Positions 29,600 to 39,938 of a stretch of DNA of 64,000 nucleotides are shown here, piece after piece. A model generated the notes under the pieces. It saw only the letters and a list, made by a program, of their open reading frames with translations, searched no databases and was not told where the DNA came from. Every line of letters starts with the position of its first letter. Within the stretch, counting starts at the first letter, position 1. This DNA is from G963664935 sp963664935 (GTDB taxonomy: Bacteria; Pseudomonadota; Gammaproteobacteria; Methylococcales; G963664935): the NCBI GenBank assembly GCA_963664935.2, contig CAXXSE010000002.1, forward strand, positions 1-64,000, given 5' to 3'. A program made the position numbers and the translations under genes.

Positions 29600-32268
29600 T
29601 ATTCTCCTCCCATTCTTGTTACCGCCTGGTCGTACCACATAAGCAGTTTTGGATCTTCTTCAAGAACCTTATTGGGTATCTTTTCTGCAACATCCACAAT
29701 GGTTGCATAGTCATGTTCCCGCCAGGCTTTTTTAAATCCTGCCCGGACGGCCTCTAGCCGGAAGACCTTGAGTTTCTTCTTGGCCTGCCTGTATTCCTCA
29801 AACTCCCTGAACAGGGATTTCTCGCGTAGCTTCTCCAGGTCGCCCACCTTATTGGGGTCTGGTAGATACCAGCGGGCATGGGCCTTGGCCACCAGTGCCG
29901 AATCGTCCTTTGGCAGGTTGCGCAGTTCTTTCCAATTGGATGAGAGATAAGCGTAGATCTGCTCTGGCACCGGACCATTGCCATCGTAACTGAGAAAATT
30001 CTGGTTCAGCAGTTCGCGCAGATCAAGCTGAGCCTCGTTTTTGCTCCAGCCGCCGAGTTGTTGCATGAACTGTGGGTTAATATCGGAGAAGGTTTGTGGT
30101 TTCTGTTTGAGTAGTTGACGCAGCCACTCGATCATTGATGCTTCATCCTTGACGAACATCTCAATTGTTTCATTCAAGCCACCAGCTGACATCTTCTTGC
30201 GATCGTATTCTGCCACCTGATCCGGTAGAAAATACATGCCGTCTCTTTCAAAAGCGATTTTAGGCAAACCTGCTTGAAACTCCTGGCTTGAGAATGGAAC
30301 CGGGTAGCCTTTGCGGACGTAGTAGGCCACCATCTGGTCGAACAGAATACGGGGGTCGCGCTCGGGAACGAATTGCAGCAATGCTTCCTGGTGCTTGGTA
30401 ACTGGCAGATATTTCAAGGGGGTACGAACGAAATCCCAGATACCTTCCTCGGTTTGGGCTTCCTTCTGGAAACGCTCTTCAAAACCACCGTTGGGTTTGT
30501 AAGCAGAGATGACAAGGTCCTGTTTTACCGAAGTTGTGGACGTATATGAATTAATACTTCGCTGTTTCTTGTCGAGTGATGATACATTGGCAACGATAAA
30601 GCCCGCTTCTGACAGTGCATTCTGAATGCTGTTCCATATAGATGCATTTGTGTTAGAGAATTCAACAGTCATCCAGCGACCAGGCTTAAGAATTCTATAA
30701 AACTCAGCAAAGCAAAGTCGCATCAGTGCTCTATAATCATCGATGCTTTTTTCTTGAATATGGTTTTCAATTGCTTCCTGCTTTGTATTTGTTCGAACGC
30801 CCAGCCATGATTCCCACAAGAAATTCAAGTCAGAATACATAATGTTTGATCCAAATGGTGGATCTATGAAGATATAGTCCACTGAACCACTTGGCACGCT
30901 AAACATCATGGATGCAGATGCTGTAGAGACAACAGGCTTGCTAGCCGTGTCGCCCTTGCCGCTAAGAAATCTTATAATGTCACCAAGTTTCTTCTCATAT
31001 ATCTTCCTGACACGCCCTTCCGATGAAAGAGCGGGGATATAGAGAGTGTTGGTTTTTGGTCTGTGACCACCTCCCGCATTGTAACGACGCATAACAGTTG
31101 CATGCCAAGATGTATTGAGAAAACCAAACTTAAAAAGCGGCTGTGATCTTTTTACGATGTCCCAAAGCTTTAAGCAGGACAGAAGGTTTCTGGGGGAATA
31201 AAAATGATGGAAATGAGTAACACCTTCAGCAGCCAGATTGCGCTTGAAGTGACTTTCATACATTTTTGGAATATCAATGATCGGCACTTTATACCGCAAT
31301 ATTTCATCGGAATACTCGTCGTACGAATTCCCGTCTTCGTCAATCCACGTATCTTGCGCGGTTCTGTACTCTCTGACTTTTGAAAATTTCTGAATACGCT
31401 TCTTGGTTTCAATAGGGCTATCCAAAATTGGATCAAATACTGTGGTTTTTACATGGTTAAGAGTTTTTGAAGCTATTGGCGACCCACATTGTGGACATTT
31501 AATGTTTGATGAAACTCGTCTAGTTTTTTTATCGAAACATGCACTCCATAGATCAAACTGAAATTGGCAATTATCGCACTCTACGACCGCACTATAGATT
31601 GTGAAGTCTCTGTATCCATTGTCTATACGATATAGCTGGTCTATTTCGATATCGACCCGCTTTAATATCGTGCTGATATCTGTAGAAAACTGACTAGCTG
31701 TTGTTGTCGTACAAAAATTTGAAGCCAAAAATGTCGCCAAGGGTGAAAGATCACATAGTATTGCTTGGCGATTGGTAATTTGTGCGGCTATGCCTGTCAT
31801 TCCAGTTCCACAAAACCCGTCGAACACGATATCTCCCGGCTCTGTGTAGTGAAGGATGTAACGCATAATGGCCTTGTGGGGCACCTTGGTATGGTAGGAA
31901 TGCGCGTTGTAGATCGGATCGTTTTTACCCTCGCTCACATCGGCGGCAAATGGTTCCCTGTGGTAGTTGTATTTTTCCGGCTGTCCTGAATTCTGTGCTT
32001 CCCACTCAGTAATAAAATCGGTAATCCAGGGATTTGGACAGGCAGTGTAATATGGTGGATCGCTCAAGTTAAGAATGTCCTCATCGCTACCGATGGGAAA
32101 TCCTTCGATTTTCCGAAACTCCGGGTCTTGCAGCTTTTTGCGCAGTTCCTCGGTGAAGTGCTTGCGTCGCTCTTCATCATTCTCAAAGGTCATGCCGAGG
32201 CAAGTTACCGAGCCGGATGGCTTCCGCGGTTCCTCAATGATGGTGTCAAATAAACTATGTTGACTCAT
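29599..32268 (-). CDS. pglX: BREX-associated DNA methyltransferase, PglX-type
   Basis: A DNA amino-methyltransferase of 889 residues that would mark host DNA as self. Motif I is IVFDGFCGTGMTGIAAQ (about residues 145-160). Motif IV is FIDPPFGSNIMY (about 475). The order I then IV fits the gamma-type arrangement. A four-Cys zinc-ribbon-like insertion lies between them (CDNCQF, then CPQCGS). The N-terminus LSDPPYYTACPNPWITDF and the C-terminal half are characteristic of BREX-type methylases rather than simple orphan enzymes. It lies 55 bp after brxC and overlaps the PHP-ATPase start. The reading frame is intact, the longest intact gene of the locus. It could still methylate DNA even though defence is lost. 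Confidence 0.75.
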   Translation of the reverse strand: MSQHSLFDTIIEEPRKPSGSVTCLGMTFENDEERRKHFTEELRKKLQDPEFRKIEGFPIGSDEDILNLSDPPYYTACPNPWITDFITEWEAQNSGQPEKYNYHREPFAADVSEGKNDPIYNAHSYHTKVPHKAIMRYILHYTEPGDIVFDGFCGTGMTGIAAQITNRQAILCDLSPLATFLASNFCTTTTASQFSTDISTILKRVDIEIDQLYRIDNGYRDFTIYSAVVECDNCQFQFDLWSACFDKKTRRVSSNIKCPQCGSPIASKTLNHVKTTVFDPILDSPIETKKRIQKFSKVREYRTAQDTWIDEDGNSYDEYSDEILRYKVPIIDIPKMYESHFKRNLAAEGVTHFHHFYSPRNLLSCLKLWDIVKRSQPLFKFGFLNTSWHATVMRRYNAGGGHRPKTNTLYIPALSSEGRVRKIYEKKLGDIIRFLSGKGDTASKPVVSTASASMMFSVPSGSVDYIFIDPPFGSNIMYSDLNFLWESWLGVRTNTKQEAIENHIQEKSIDDYRALMRLCFAEFYRILKPGRWMTVEFSNTNASIWNSIQNALSEAGFIVANVSSLDKKQRSINSYTSTTSVKQDLVISAYKPNGGFEERFQKEAQTEEGIWDFVRTPLKYLPVTKHQEALLQFVPERDPRILFDQMVAYYVRKGYPVPFSSQEFQAGLPKIAFERDGMYFLPDQVAEYDRKKMSAGGLNETIEMFVKDEASMIEWLRQLLKQKPQTFSDINPQFMQQLGGWSKNEAQLDLRELLNQNFLSYDGNGPVPEQIYAYLSSNWKELRNLPKDDSALVAKAHARWYLPDPNKVGDLEKLREKSLFREFEEYRQAKKKLKVFRLEAVRAGFKKAWREHDYATIVDVAEKIPNKVLEEDPKLLMWYDQAVTRMGGE

Positions 32269-32323
32269 ATCAAAATCCTTGTCGGTGTCTTATTTTTCAG
32301 CTTTGTCATTCACTTAATCACTC

Positions 32324-35300
32324 TTATTCCATCACGATCCGCACCTTTGCCGGATCTTTTCCCTTGGTGAGCTGATTGATGTACTCCTCAAAACGTTTCT
32401 TCATCTCTGATGGGGTGGCCGGGCCATCAGTTATCTGCAAGGCTGTTTGCAGCCCCTGCACCGTGACGGTAACCTTCACCAGACCGGAAAGCACCTCTTT
32501 TAGGGCATGTACGAAGTTATTGTCCAGCGGAACCGGTAGCTCCCGTGACTTGATGAAGGCTTCCAGTGATTCGCGATCATCAGTCTTTAGCAAATCCATG
32601 TTGGCCTGGGTGATAGGATCTTCCAAGTTACCGAGGATGGTGGATGTCCAGCCCGTCATCATGTCGTCGAGCTGGGTGTCCCTCTGGTCTATCATCTGTG
32701 AGCCTACAGCTGCACTAGTTTCTACCGATGGTTGGAAACTGCAGTGCGGGCAAACTGGAGTAGAATCCAGATTTTGCTCGGTTAGGGCAAAGCAACTCTT
32801 TAATCCCGCCAAGCGGTTTTGGAAGTCGGTGAGCTGTTGCCGGGGCATCAGTTCGATACCCGCTAATTTGAGCAGGGTCTGCAAACGCTGGTCGTTGAGC
32901 AGCGCTGCTTTACGCTTGTCGTCGTTCACGCCCACGAGCTTTGGTGTGCAAGCCAATGTAAGCAACAATATAATCCTTCTTGAGTTGCTGGAGCTTGGCT
33001 CCGATGCTCTGAGATTGTTCTGATAATACCGATAGATTTGCCTCTTTGAGCACGTCAAGAATGTCCTGCCGGTTGGTCTTCATGCGGTCCACCCCGTCGT
33101 GTTCGGCAGGAAGCACCGACTCGGCCATGGAAAGCCAGGATGCCGTCGGGCCATGATTCATAACGAATTCACGCAAGCCGTCCAGGTCATCCAGTGCTTT
33201 GACTGCCGTCTCAAAGGCCACCACCTCTTGGGTGTTGTAGCGGAAGTTTTTCAGCTTGCCTGGGGATGAGTAGGCCTGTAGCGATTCAAAAAATGTCTTG
33301 GCTTCGTCCAACACACTGGCCCGACGGGGGAGATCGTTTCCCGCAAGCAGATCCAACCCCCAGAAGGAGATACCATCGCGCAGGGTCTGTTGAGACATGA
33401 CAATGCGGTCGACCACCTTGCCCACGGAATGTTGCAGGTTCTGTACCGGCTCGTCCTTGCCCTGGGTGACAAGCTGGGCCATGCCCGGCGTTATCCCGAG
33501 CAGTGCAAACAGGGCGCTGAGCGCTGGCAAGTTCCATTCTTTAGGCTGCTCCAGATGCTTGAAGCGGATCAGTTCGTCCATGCCGGTTGCGGCAAGTTGC
33601 CCAAGCCCAGTTGCGTCAAATTTTTTGCCGGGAATGGAGAGCACGATGTCGCCGGAGTAGACAAGTGCTGCGAGAATCACCACCGCCCATTCGGGCTCCA
33701 GATGGGAATCCCCGGGGTTCATATACTCCAGCCCGTGATCGTCTTGGATTATTTCGCTACGGTTCACCACCTGGCCGTGACCCTTGGCTTTTACGGCATC
33801 CAGAATAAACTTGCTTAATTTGAATTTGTACGGATCAATTTTTTCACCATCAAGCAGCTCCAGGGCATCCAGCACGGCAGTGGCCTGCTTGGTACGATTT
33901 TGCCCGGCAATGGCCCGCAGGGAATCCGTTGCGGCCTGGCTGCGGTTGTTACCTGTAATCAGTACCGAGAAGAATGGGTAGCCGGGAGCCTGATTCTCAA
34001 AGTTTGGGACCAAACAGATGCCCGCGATAGTATTGATCAAATCGCGGAAGTTGATGGTCTCGTGGGACGTAATGCCTGCGAGATCACGGATTGATTTTCC
34101 TTTGGCCCATTCAGTCATGGACTTGGTCCGGCCCTGATAGGTAACCTCGAAGGCATCGATCATGTTTTTTTTGCAGCCACTGGACCAGATTCTTCAGAAA
34201 GTTATTAGACTTGGATTCATAGGTGGCCTTAGCGTGACCGGATGAAGTTGCCGCGAGATCCAGTGCCGCCGCATAGTTCTTGAGCGCAGTTAGAAATTCT
34301 TGTTCAACACCCTTTAGCCGTAAGAAAACCTCGTCATTCCGTTTTTCGTCCTTGAATCGTGGCGGGTCGTTCGGCTGAATGAAATATAGGTAGAAGTCCC
34401 GCTGAGGCACGGCAGTGGAGCGCTCGTTAGGAGCGCCGAAAAACAGATAGCCGGTTCGGGCGGCTTTATGCCCTTGCCAGACCAGTTCATGTTGCCAGAT
34501 CTTGTAGCCGGTGACGGAGGTGGCGTCCTGGCACTCCATGACCCGCTTGAGCGCCTCGTAATAGAAGCGGTCGAGCTGGGCATTATCCAGGCTTTCTGCC
34601 CTCTTATCGATCAGTGCATCGAAGTCGTCGGTCTTTTTCAGGTCCAGATAGAACTGCCGGTTATCGGGGTTGAAAGAAATGAACTGTCCGCTTACCGTTT
34701 TGTGTATTTCACGCAGGACGGTTTCCACATGTGTTTGCAGGTCTTTGTCCGGTTCGTCGCTGCCTAATTCGGCAATCAATGGGTCAAAGAGACAGAGGCG
34801 ATCACGCAACTCTTCAGCGGATGCGCCCATAGGGGCGTAAATGTTACCGGTGGTTAGACGATGCACCGAAAGAGCATAGATCAGGCGCAGAGCCATCGGT
34901 TTGTATTGTTTGCGGGTGATGGCATTTTCGATGCGGGATTCCAGTACTTGGCTACAATCGATGATCGCCCGAATTTCGGGAATGGCGCGGAAAGACGCGT
35001 TCTGCTTGAGTGTATTCCAGTAGCTGTCGAATGCGATCAGCCCTGGCTCGTCCTGTGGCACACCCTTGTCTAGGATGGCTTTCATACTCATGGATAGGGT
35101 TTTAAGTACCTCGCGCTTTTCGACCACGGTGACACGTTCGAAAGTGTCGATGTAATCGGGATGCACGGGGAAGAGTCGGACGAATTCATCCATCTGTTCG
35201 TTGAGTCCACCATAGAACTTAGCAAAGGGCACTAGGTATTCACGGATTTTAGCCTGTTGTTCGGCGGTTTTTTTTAATAGCCGCTGGGCCACCACGAACT

Positions 35301-36054
35301 TAACGTCGTTACGAACGATCATGATCTGCTCGAAGCGATCCTTCACGCGGCGGATGCTGTCGGCAACAAAGGCAAAGCGGGGACTATCGAAAATAGCTTC
35401 CTGAACACCGGCCATAAAGCGGAAGCGCAGGTCCTTACAGACTTCGCCGACCTCACGGAGGAAGTTAAGATCCAGGACCAGCTCCTGATCTTTACGTGTG
35501 TGCAGGTAATCGAGCAGCTCATCTACCACCATGAGCAGCCCGTTCTCAGGATAGACCTGACCGAATTTCTCCATCATATCCTCAAAAGCCCGTTTGTGGC
35601 TGGTAATCGTGCCCGCTTCGGGGAATACATAGTCCACACCGAGTTTGTCGAGATTCTCTTCCAACTCAGAAATCAGGATGTCGCGCAGGGACATGGTGGT
35701 TGCGCCGATCTCGGTACGGATGACTTTGAATCGTCCCGCAATTTTCACGGCTTCATCGCGAACGCCGGGGGGGTTTACTTCTTCCAGCAAGGCCATATCT
35801 GCCGCAAGACTGGAGATCACTGACAGCAGGTGCAATTTACCGGTACCGTAGTTACCGACTACCAATATTCCTTTGTTATCGACCGGTTGATCGAACTGCA
35901 TCTGTGGAATAACAAGCTGGGTAAGTCGTTCTGCCATCTCCTCGGAAATGACGTAGGTATTTACAAGTTGGTGTGCGGCGCTGGATTTGTCCGCGTCACG
36001 CAACTGAACGACCGACTCAATGGGGTCGAATTGGATAAGGTCTCCGTATTTCAT
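32324..36054 (-). pseudogene. brxC: BREX ATPase BrxC (DUF6079-like), two frameshifts and altered Walker A
   Basis: A P-loop ATPase of about 1,240 residues, a core BREX subunit. The start MKYGDLIQFDPIESVVQL overlaps brxF in ATGA. Walker A reads VGNYGTGKLHLLSV: the position after Lys, normally Ser, is Leu (TTG, one change from TCG). Walker B LLMVVDELLDYL is normal. Frame breaks: a run of eight A near 34164-34171 (seven would give LQKNMIDAFEVTYQG), and near 32938, where two bases appear lost (KAR-LGVNDDKRK). A C-x2-C pair (VCPHCSF) follows near 32750. The lesions are independent, which makes inactivation likely even if one is a sequencing error. Confidence 0.85.
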
Positions 36055-36566
36055 GCTTGTCCTGCCTCTCTTGTTTTCTTCGCAGATTCGACTACTGATT
36101 CCTCCTCCATGGTCACAATTAAAATGTCGGCCAGATCATAATTCCTATATTCATGATGGCCCTGCTGGGCATAAATTAACTTTCCTTCTTTGATTAACCC
36201 GTTCCAAGATGCAACGATTAATCGGTCTCTCGAAATTTTCTGCAATAGTCGTAAAGGGTCTTGCTTGAGGTTCGGGTCGAACATTATCTCAAGGTTATCC
36301 AGAATGACCATCACTTGGTCCTTTTTAGTTATCTGGTCAAGAACATCCGGAAGACGAAGCCTTCGTTGTTTTGTTGTAAGTTCAAGGAGCTTTTCCGAGA
36401 GTGCTAAACTTATATTGATTATGTTAACGCTAAGCTCGCCTGCCAATTCTCGAAGATTTGCTGTCTTGCCTGAACCGCTCGTACCAACAAGCAGAACAAG
36501 CCGATTATAAAGTCCTTTTGCATCCTGGATTGCATCCTTCAATTTTAACTGAGTTTGCTCTGTCAT
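36051..36566 (-). CDS. brxF: BREX type 3 P-loop protein BrxF
   Basis: A small ATPase of 171 residues, the first gene of the operon as in type 3 BREX. Walker A is LVGTSGSGKTANL (about 27-39). Walker B is VMVILDNLEIMFD (about 90-102). Arg residues near ISRDRLIVASWNG could act as sensor. It ends in a brxC-coupled ATGA. It is intact. Its presence, with the order brxF-brxC-pglX, is the main reason to call the locus type 3-like. Confidence 0.8.
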   Translation of the reverse strand: MTEQTQLKLKDAIQDAKGLYNRLVLLVGTSGSGKTANLRELAGELSVNIINISLALSEKLLELTTKQRRLRLPDVLDQITKKDQVMVILDNLEIMFDPNLKQDPLRLLQKISRDRLIVASWNGLIKEGKLIYAQQGHHEYRNYDLADILIVTMEEESVVESAKKTREAGQA

Positions 36567-36575
36567 TTTTGTTCT

Positions 36576-36671
36576 CTAACTATCGAATACACCGCCATTG
36601 CAAACCCATTCGTCAATTTCGTCTTTTTTGAACTTCCAAAGCGGCTCATTTTGTGTGTCGGATTTGTATAT
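36576..36671 (-). pseudogene. C-terminal remnant of a small HTH/excisionase-type regulator
   Basis: Directly upstream of brxF the minus strand encodes LWKFKKDEIDEWVCNGGVF and a TAG stop. This is the end of a MerR-like excisionase/HTH_17 domain. The upstream part is out of frame or lost. BREX operons often have a DNA-binding regulator just before the first gene, so this may be the former regulator. Too short for more. Confidence 0.4.
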
Positions 36672-37103
36672 TTATAAAAACATCGGTAAATGGTATCCCC
36701 TTATAGCAGCAAAATTAAACGTTTAGCCCATTTAACGTATACAAACATGCTGTAGGATATTCAGGTACTAGCCTGTTTTCAACCAGATTTTGCCACACAA
36801 ACCAGCAATCCGATCCGTTATCCCTCACCAGTGTGCACGCATTTTATTTAACATTTCCGTATATACGCTGTTCAAATTGGGTATTCTCATGAGGTATCCT
36901 ACATTAACACGCTTTCAGTCGTTATTATGAGTTTAACCCTCCCCCAGATTAGAAGCCTTGTAAGGGCTACCATTTTTTTGTTCGGCTTTGGTGCACTTCC
37001 GTATGTAGCCAATCTTCTCATCTAGCCCTTTTCCTCAAAGCTTCATTTTTCATAGAATTTCACTTTCTAATATCCCTTTTTCCTACTGCCTGATTGAAGT
37101 GTC
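36672..37103. other. Intergenic, probable promoter region of the BREX-like operon
   Basis: About 430 bp without a recognisable gene. AT-rich stretches upstream of brxF could hold the operon promoter, but I cannot single out convincing -35/-10 boxes. The right part belongs to the edge of the IS21 element. Confidence 0.35.
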
Positions 37104-37262
37104 GTGGCCGATGCTCAAGGACTGAGTTATTACTCGGATCGTTCAATCCTCAGCCGGTTATCGTGCTTGGATGCAGACCGGCTCGCTCAAGCCCGTACCG
37201 AGCTGCAACGCGTCGGATGGATTGCCTATCAAAAACCCCTTTACCAGATCTTGACACTGGAC
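37104..37262 (+). pseudogene. Fragment of a conserved IS21-adjacent protein
   Basis: The frame VADAQGLSYYSDRSILSRLS, then LDADRLAQARTELQRVGWIA and YQKPLYQILTLD, is typical of a helix-turn-helix-like protein found near IS21 elements. Both ends are missing. It is joined by a deletion to the interior of istA at about 37290. Confidence 0.45.
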
Positions 37263-37293
37263 ATCCCAATACGCTCAGACGATCCTCAACAGC

Positions 37294-38268
37294 CGCCATC
37301 AAAATGCCTTTCAGTTCTTTGGGGGTATTCCGAAAAAAGTCATGGTCGATAATTTGAAATCCGCCGTCCTCAAACGCGTGGTCGGACAGGCACCGGTCTT
37401 TAATCCGCGTTATTTGGATTTCTCAAGGCATTATGGCTTTGACATTGCCGCTTGCAATGTCCGCAAAGGCAACGAAAAAGGCCGCGTCGAAAATGGCGTC
37501 GGTTATGTCAAAAAGAACTTCCTCAATGGCTTGGATATCCCCGATTTCAGTGCCGTCAATCCAGCCGCCAAACAGTGGCTCGATTCGGTCGCCAATGTGC
37601 GTATTCATGGCGAAACCCATGAACAACCCATCGTGCGTTTTGAAACTGAAAAAAAGGCCCTGCAACCGTTACCGACTCAGCCTTACGATGTCAGTGTGAT
37701 CCATCCCGTGCGGGCCTCAAACCGCTTCCGTGTTAAGTTGGATACCAATCGCTATTCCGTTCCCGCCGAGTATGCCAGCACCCCACTCACACTAAAAGCC
37801 TATCCCGATCGAATTGTCATCTACCACCAAGATAAGCTGATTGCCCAGCATGTTCGCTGTTACGATCGACACCGGGATTTCGAACTGCCCGATCACCCCC
37901 GTGAATTGCTGGCTCAACGGCGTAAAGCCTACCAGCAAACCTTATTAAGACGTTTCCTGACCTTGTCGCCCCGTGCCGAACACTTTTATCAGGAACTTCA
38001 ACACAAAAACCTCAATACCCGTCATCATTTGCGCCAGATCCTGGCCTTGAGCGAGATCTACGGTGTCGATAAAGTCGCGCGCGCCATGGACGATGCCTTG
38101 ACGTTTAAAGTCTTTCGCAGTGAATACATCGCCAATATCCTTGAGCAACGGGAACGTCAACTCCCACAACCCGGCGCATTACACTTAACACGCAGTCAAG
38201 ATCTACTCGATCTGGACCTCACCGAACCCTCTCTTGCGATCTATGATCGTTTATCCGATAAAATCTGA
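37294..38268 (+). pseudogene. istA: IS21-family transposase IstA, N-terminally truncated
   Basis: The frame is open from HQNAFQFFGGIPKKVMVDNL, upstream of the ATG at 37342, to TGA at 38268. It shows the end of the DDE core (RKGNEKGRVENGVGYVKKNF, with the catalytic Glu) and the C-terminal beta domain (RYSVPAEYASTPLTLKAYPD). The N-terminal HTH and the first two Asp residues are missing. The element cannot transpose on its own. Confidence 0.8.
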
Positions 38269-38284
38269 ATCAAGGAAAACCCTC

Positions 38285-39043
38285 ATGACGACTAACACCC
38301 ACACAACGTCAGACGAGCAACTGCTCCATCATCTGACGTATTTAAAACTCACGTATATACAAGAACATTTCGAATCCCTGACCCAACAGGCCACAAAAGA
38401 ACACCATTCTCACGTCCACTATCTCAACAACCTGATGGAAGGTGAAGCCGCGTTGCGCCAAGATCGCGCCGTGCAACGGCGTATTAAACTGGCCCGCTTC
38501 CCCACCCTCAAAACCCTAGAGCAATTTAACTGGACCTGGCCAAAAAAGATTAATCGTCTTCACGTGCAAAACCTGTTTCGACTGAAGTGGCTTGAAGACA
38601 GGGCCAATGTGATCTTCCTCGGTGGCGTCGGTTTGGGTAAAACCCATTTAAGTACAGCTCTTAGCTATACCGCCTGTTTAAAAGGTCATAGCGTGCTGTT
38701 TGCGACCGCCGTCGATATCGTCAATACCCTCAGCGCCCAGCACACAGGCAGACTCAAACTTGAAATGAAAAAATATCTCAAACCGTCCCTGTTGTGCATT
38801 GACGAACTTGGCTATTTACCGCTCGATAAAACCGGTGCCGATCTGTTGTTTCAGATCATCAGTCATCGCTATGATAAGGGCTCTATTATTCTCACGACCA
38901 ACCGCGCATTCAAACACTGGCCGGAAATCTTTAATAATGACAGTACCATTACTTCCGCGGTACTGGATCGATTACTGCATCACGCGGAAACCATCGTGAT
39001 CGAAGGTCAAAGCTATCGCATGAAGGATCGGATTGAGACTTAA
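38285..39043 (+). CDS. istB: IS21-family helper ATPase IstB
   Basis: An AAA+ ATPase of 252 residues that directs IstA to target DNA. The start is ATG 38285, behind AAGGAAA and 17 bp after istA. Walker A is FLGGVGLGKTHL (about 111-122). Walker B is LLCIDELGYLPLD. Sensor-like ILTTNRAFKHWPEIF follows. The length is normal and the gene is intact, but its partner is truncated. Confidence 0.9.
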   Translation: MTTNTHTTSDEQLLHHLTYLKLTYIQEHFESLTQQATKEHHSHVHYLNNLMEGEAALRQDRAVQRRIKLARFPTLKTLEQFNWTWPKKINRLHVQNLFRLKWLEDRANVIFLGGVGLGKTHLSTALSYTACLKGHSVLFATAVDIVNTLSAQHTGRLKLEMKKYLKPSLLCIDELGYLPLDKTGADLLFQIISHRYDKGSIILTTNRAFKHWPEIFNNDSTITSAVLDRLLHHAETIVIEGQSYRMKDRIET

Positions 39044-39065
39044 GGGTACTTTTACACTACCCCGG

Positions 39066-39101
39066 AAAAACCGACAATAGTAGCGTTTGTCGGTTTTTTT
39101 T
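39066..39101 (+). terminator. Rho-independent terminator after istB
   Basis: The stem AAAACCGACA / TGTCGGTTTT around a short loop is followed by a run of T. It lies 23 bp after the istB stop. Confidence 0.75.
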
Positions 39102-39204
39102 GCCTCGATTTTCAGCCTCGATTTTTATATCGGTAGTTTTAAGGTAAGTTCGCGTCGTTGGTAGCATTCCAGGTGGTAGGCAATCATGTTGAGTTACGGG
39201 TTTG

Positions 39205-39322
39205 TAGTACGCCCGTGGAAATACCCGAAAGTGGTTTTGGGATGTTGAAAAGTGAGCATACGTCGGTACCCGTCAATTTTGATCCAGCCGATTTGATAAA
39301 AACTTATGGCGTGAAACCATGA
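39205..39322 (+). pseudogene. Truncated antitoxin upstream of VapC
   Basis: The frame reads TPVEIPESGFGMLKSEHTSV, then PVNFDPADLIKTYGVKP, and stops in a TGA that overlaps the toxin start (ATGATG). This is the C-terminal toxin-binding tail of a small antitoxin. The N-terminal DNA-binding part is missing, apparently lost at the IS21 boundary. Translational coupling to vapC remains possible. Confidence 0.5.
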
Positions 39323-39735
39323 TGGGTCTGGATACCAATATACTAGCGCGCTACTACATTGACGATGCGAGCGATGGCGAATCGGAAAAACAACGAATCA
39401 TTGCGAAAAATATAATAGAATCGGGCAGAGATTTAATGGTTTGCAAAACCGTATTGCTCGAACTGGAAGGGGTAATGCGAGGTTATTATTGTTTCAAACG
39501 TCAAGAAGTATTGGGTGTATTTCGACATTTGCTATCCCTCTCTCATTTGAATATAGAGGATCGTGACCTAGTCGAAAGAGCTATTTCCAGCCTTGACGAA
39601 GGGTTGGATTTCGCCGATGCCTTGCATCATGCCAGTTACCACAAATGCGAAAGCATTCTTTCATTTGACGATAAAAAATTCGCCCAGCGATTGAATCGAC
39701 TGTTTCTAATCCCCCGCGTAATAGTTCCAAACTAA
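39319..39735 (+). CDS. vapC: VapC-type PIN-domain ribonuclease toxin
   Basis: A toxin RNase of 138 residues. PIN acidic residues are seen in GLDTNILARYY (Asp 5), LLELEGVMRGYY (Glu about 53) and DEGLDFADALHHA (Asp about 94 and 98), then SFDDKKFAQRL. The upstream antitoxin is truncated. An intact toxin without a full antitoxin is unusual, so expression is probably low or the toxin is weakened. Confidence 0.75.
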   Translation: MMGLDTNILARYYIDDASDGESEKQRIIAKNIIESGRDLMVCKTVLLELEGVMRGYYCFKRQEVLGVFRHLLSLSHLNIEDRDLVERAISSLDEGLDFADALHHASYHKCESILSFDDKKFAQRLNRLFLIPRVIVPN

Positions 39736-39938
39736 GCGATTCATATGCGCTAGCCCGTAATTCTCACAACTTTATGCAGCGAGCAGCCAACTGGGGTGCG
39801 GGGCGGTAGTACCCCACACAGTGGGTCAAAACGGATGTTTGCGGGTCGTTGGAAAATAATGTTGTCTAAGACGATCGGATATTTGCGGTCCCCCTACAGA
39901 TAACTATCCACAACCAGCGGAAAACCGTTCAGATCGCC
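39736..39938. other. Intergenic, nothing recognised
   Basis: A short gap between vapC and the convergent TetR gene. I see no strong terminator. Confidence 0.4.
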
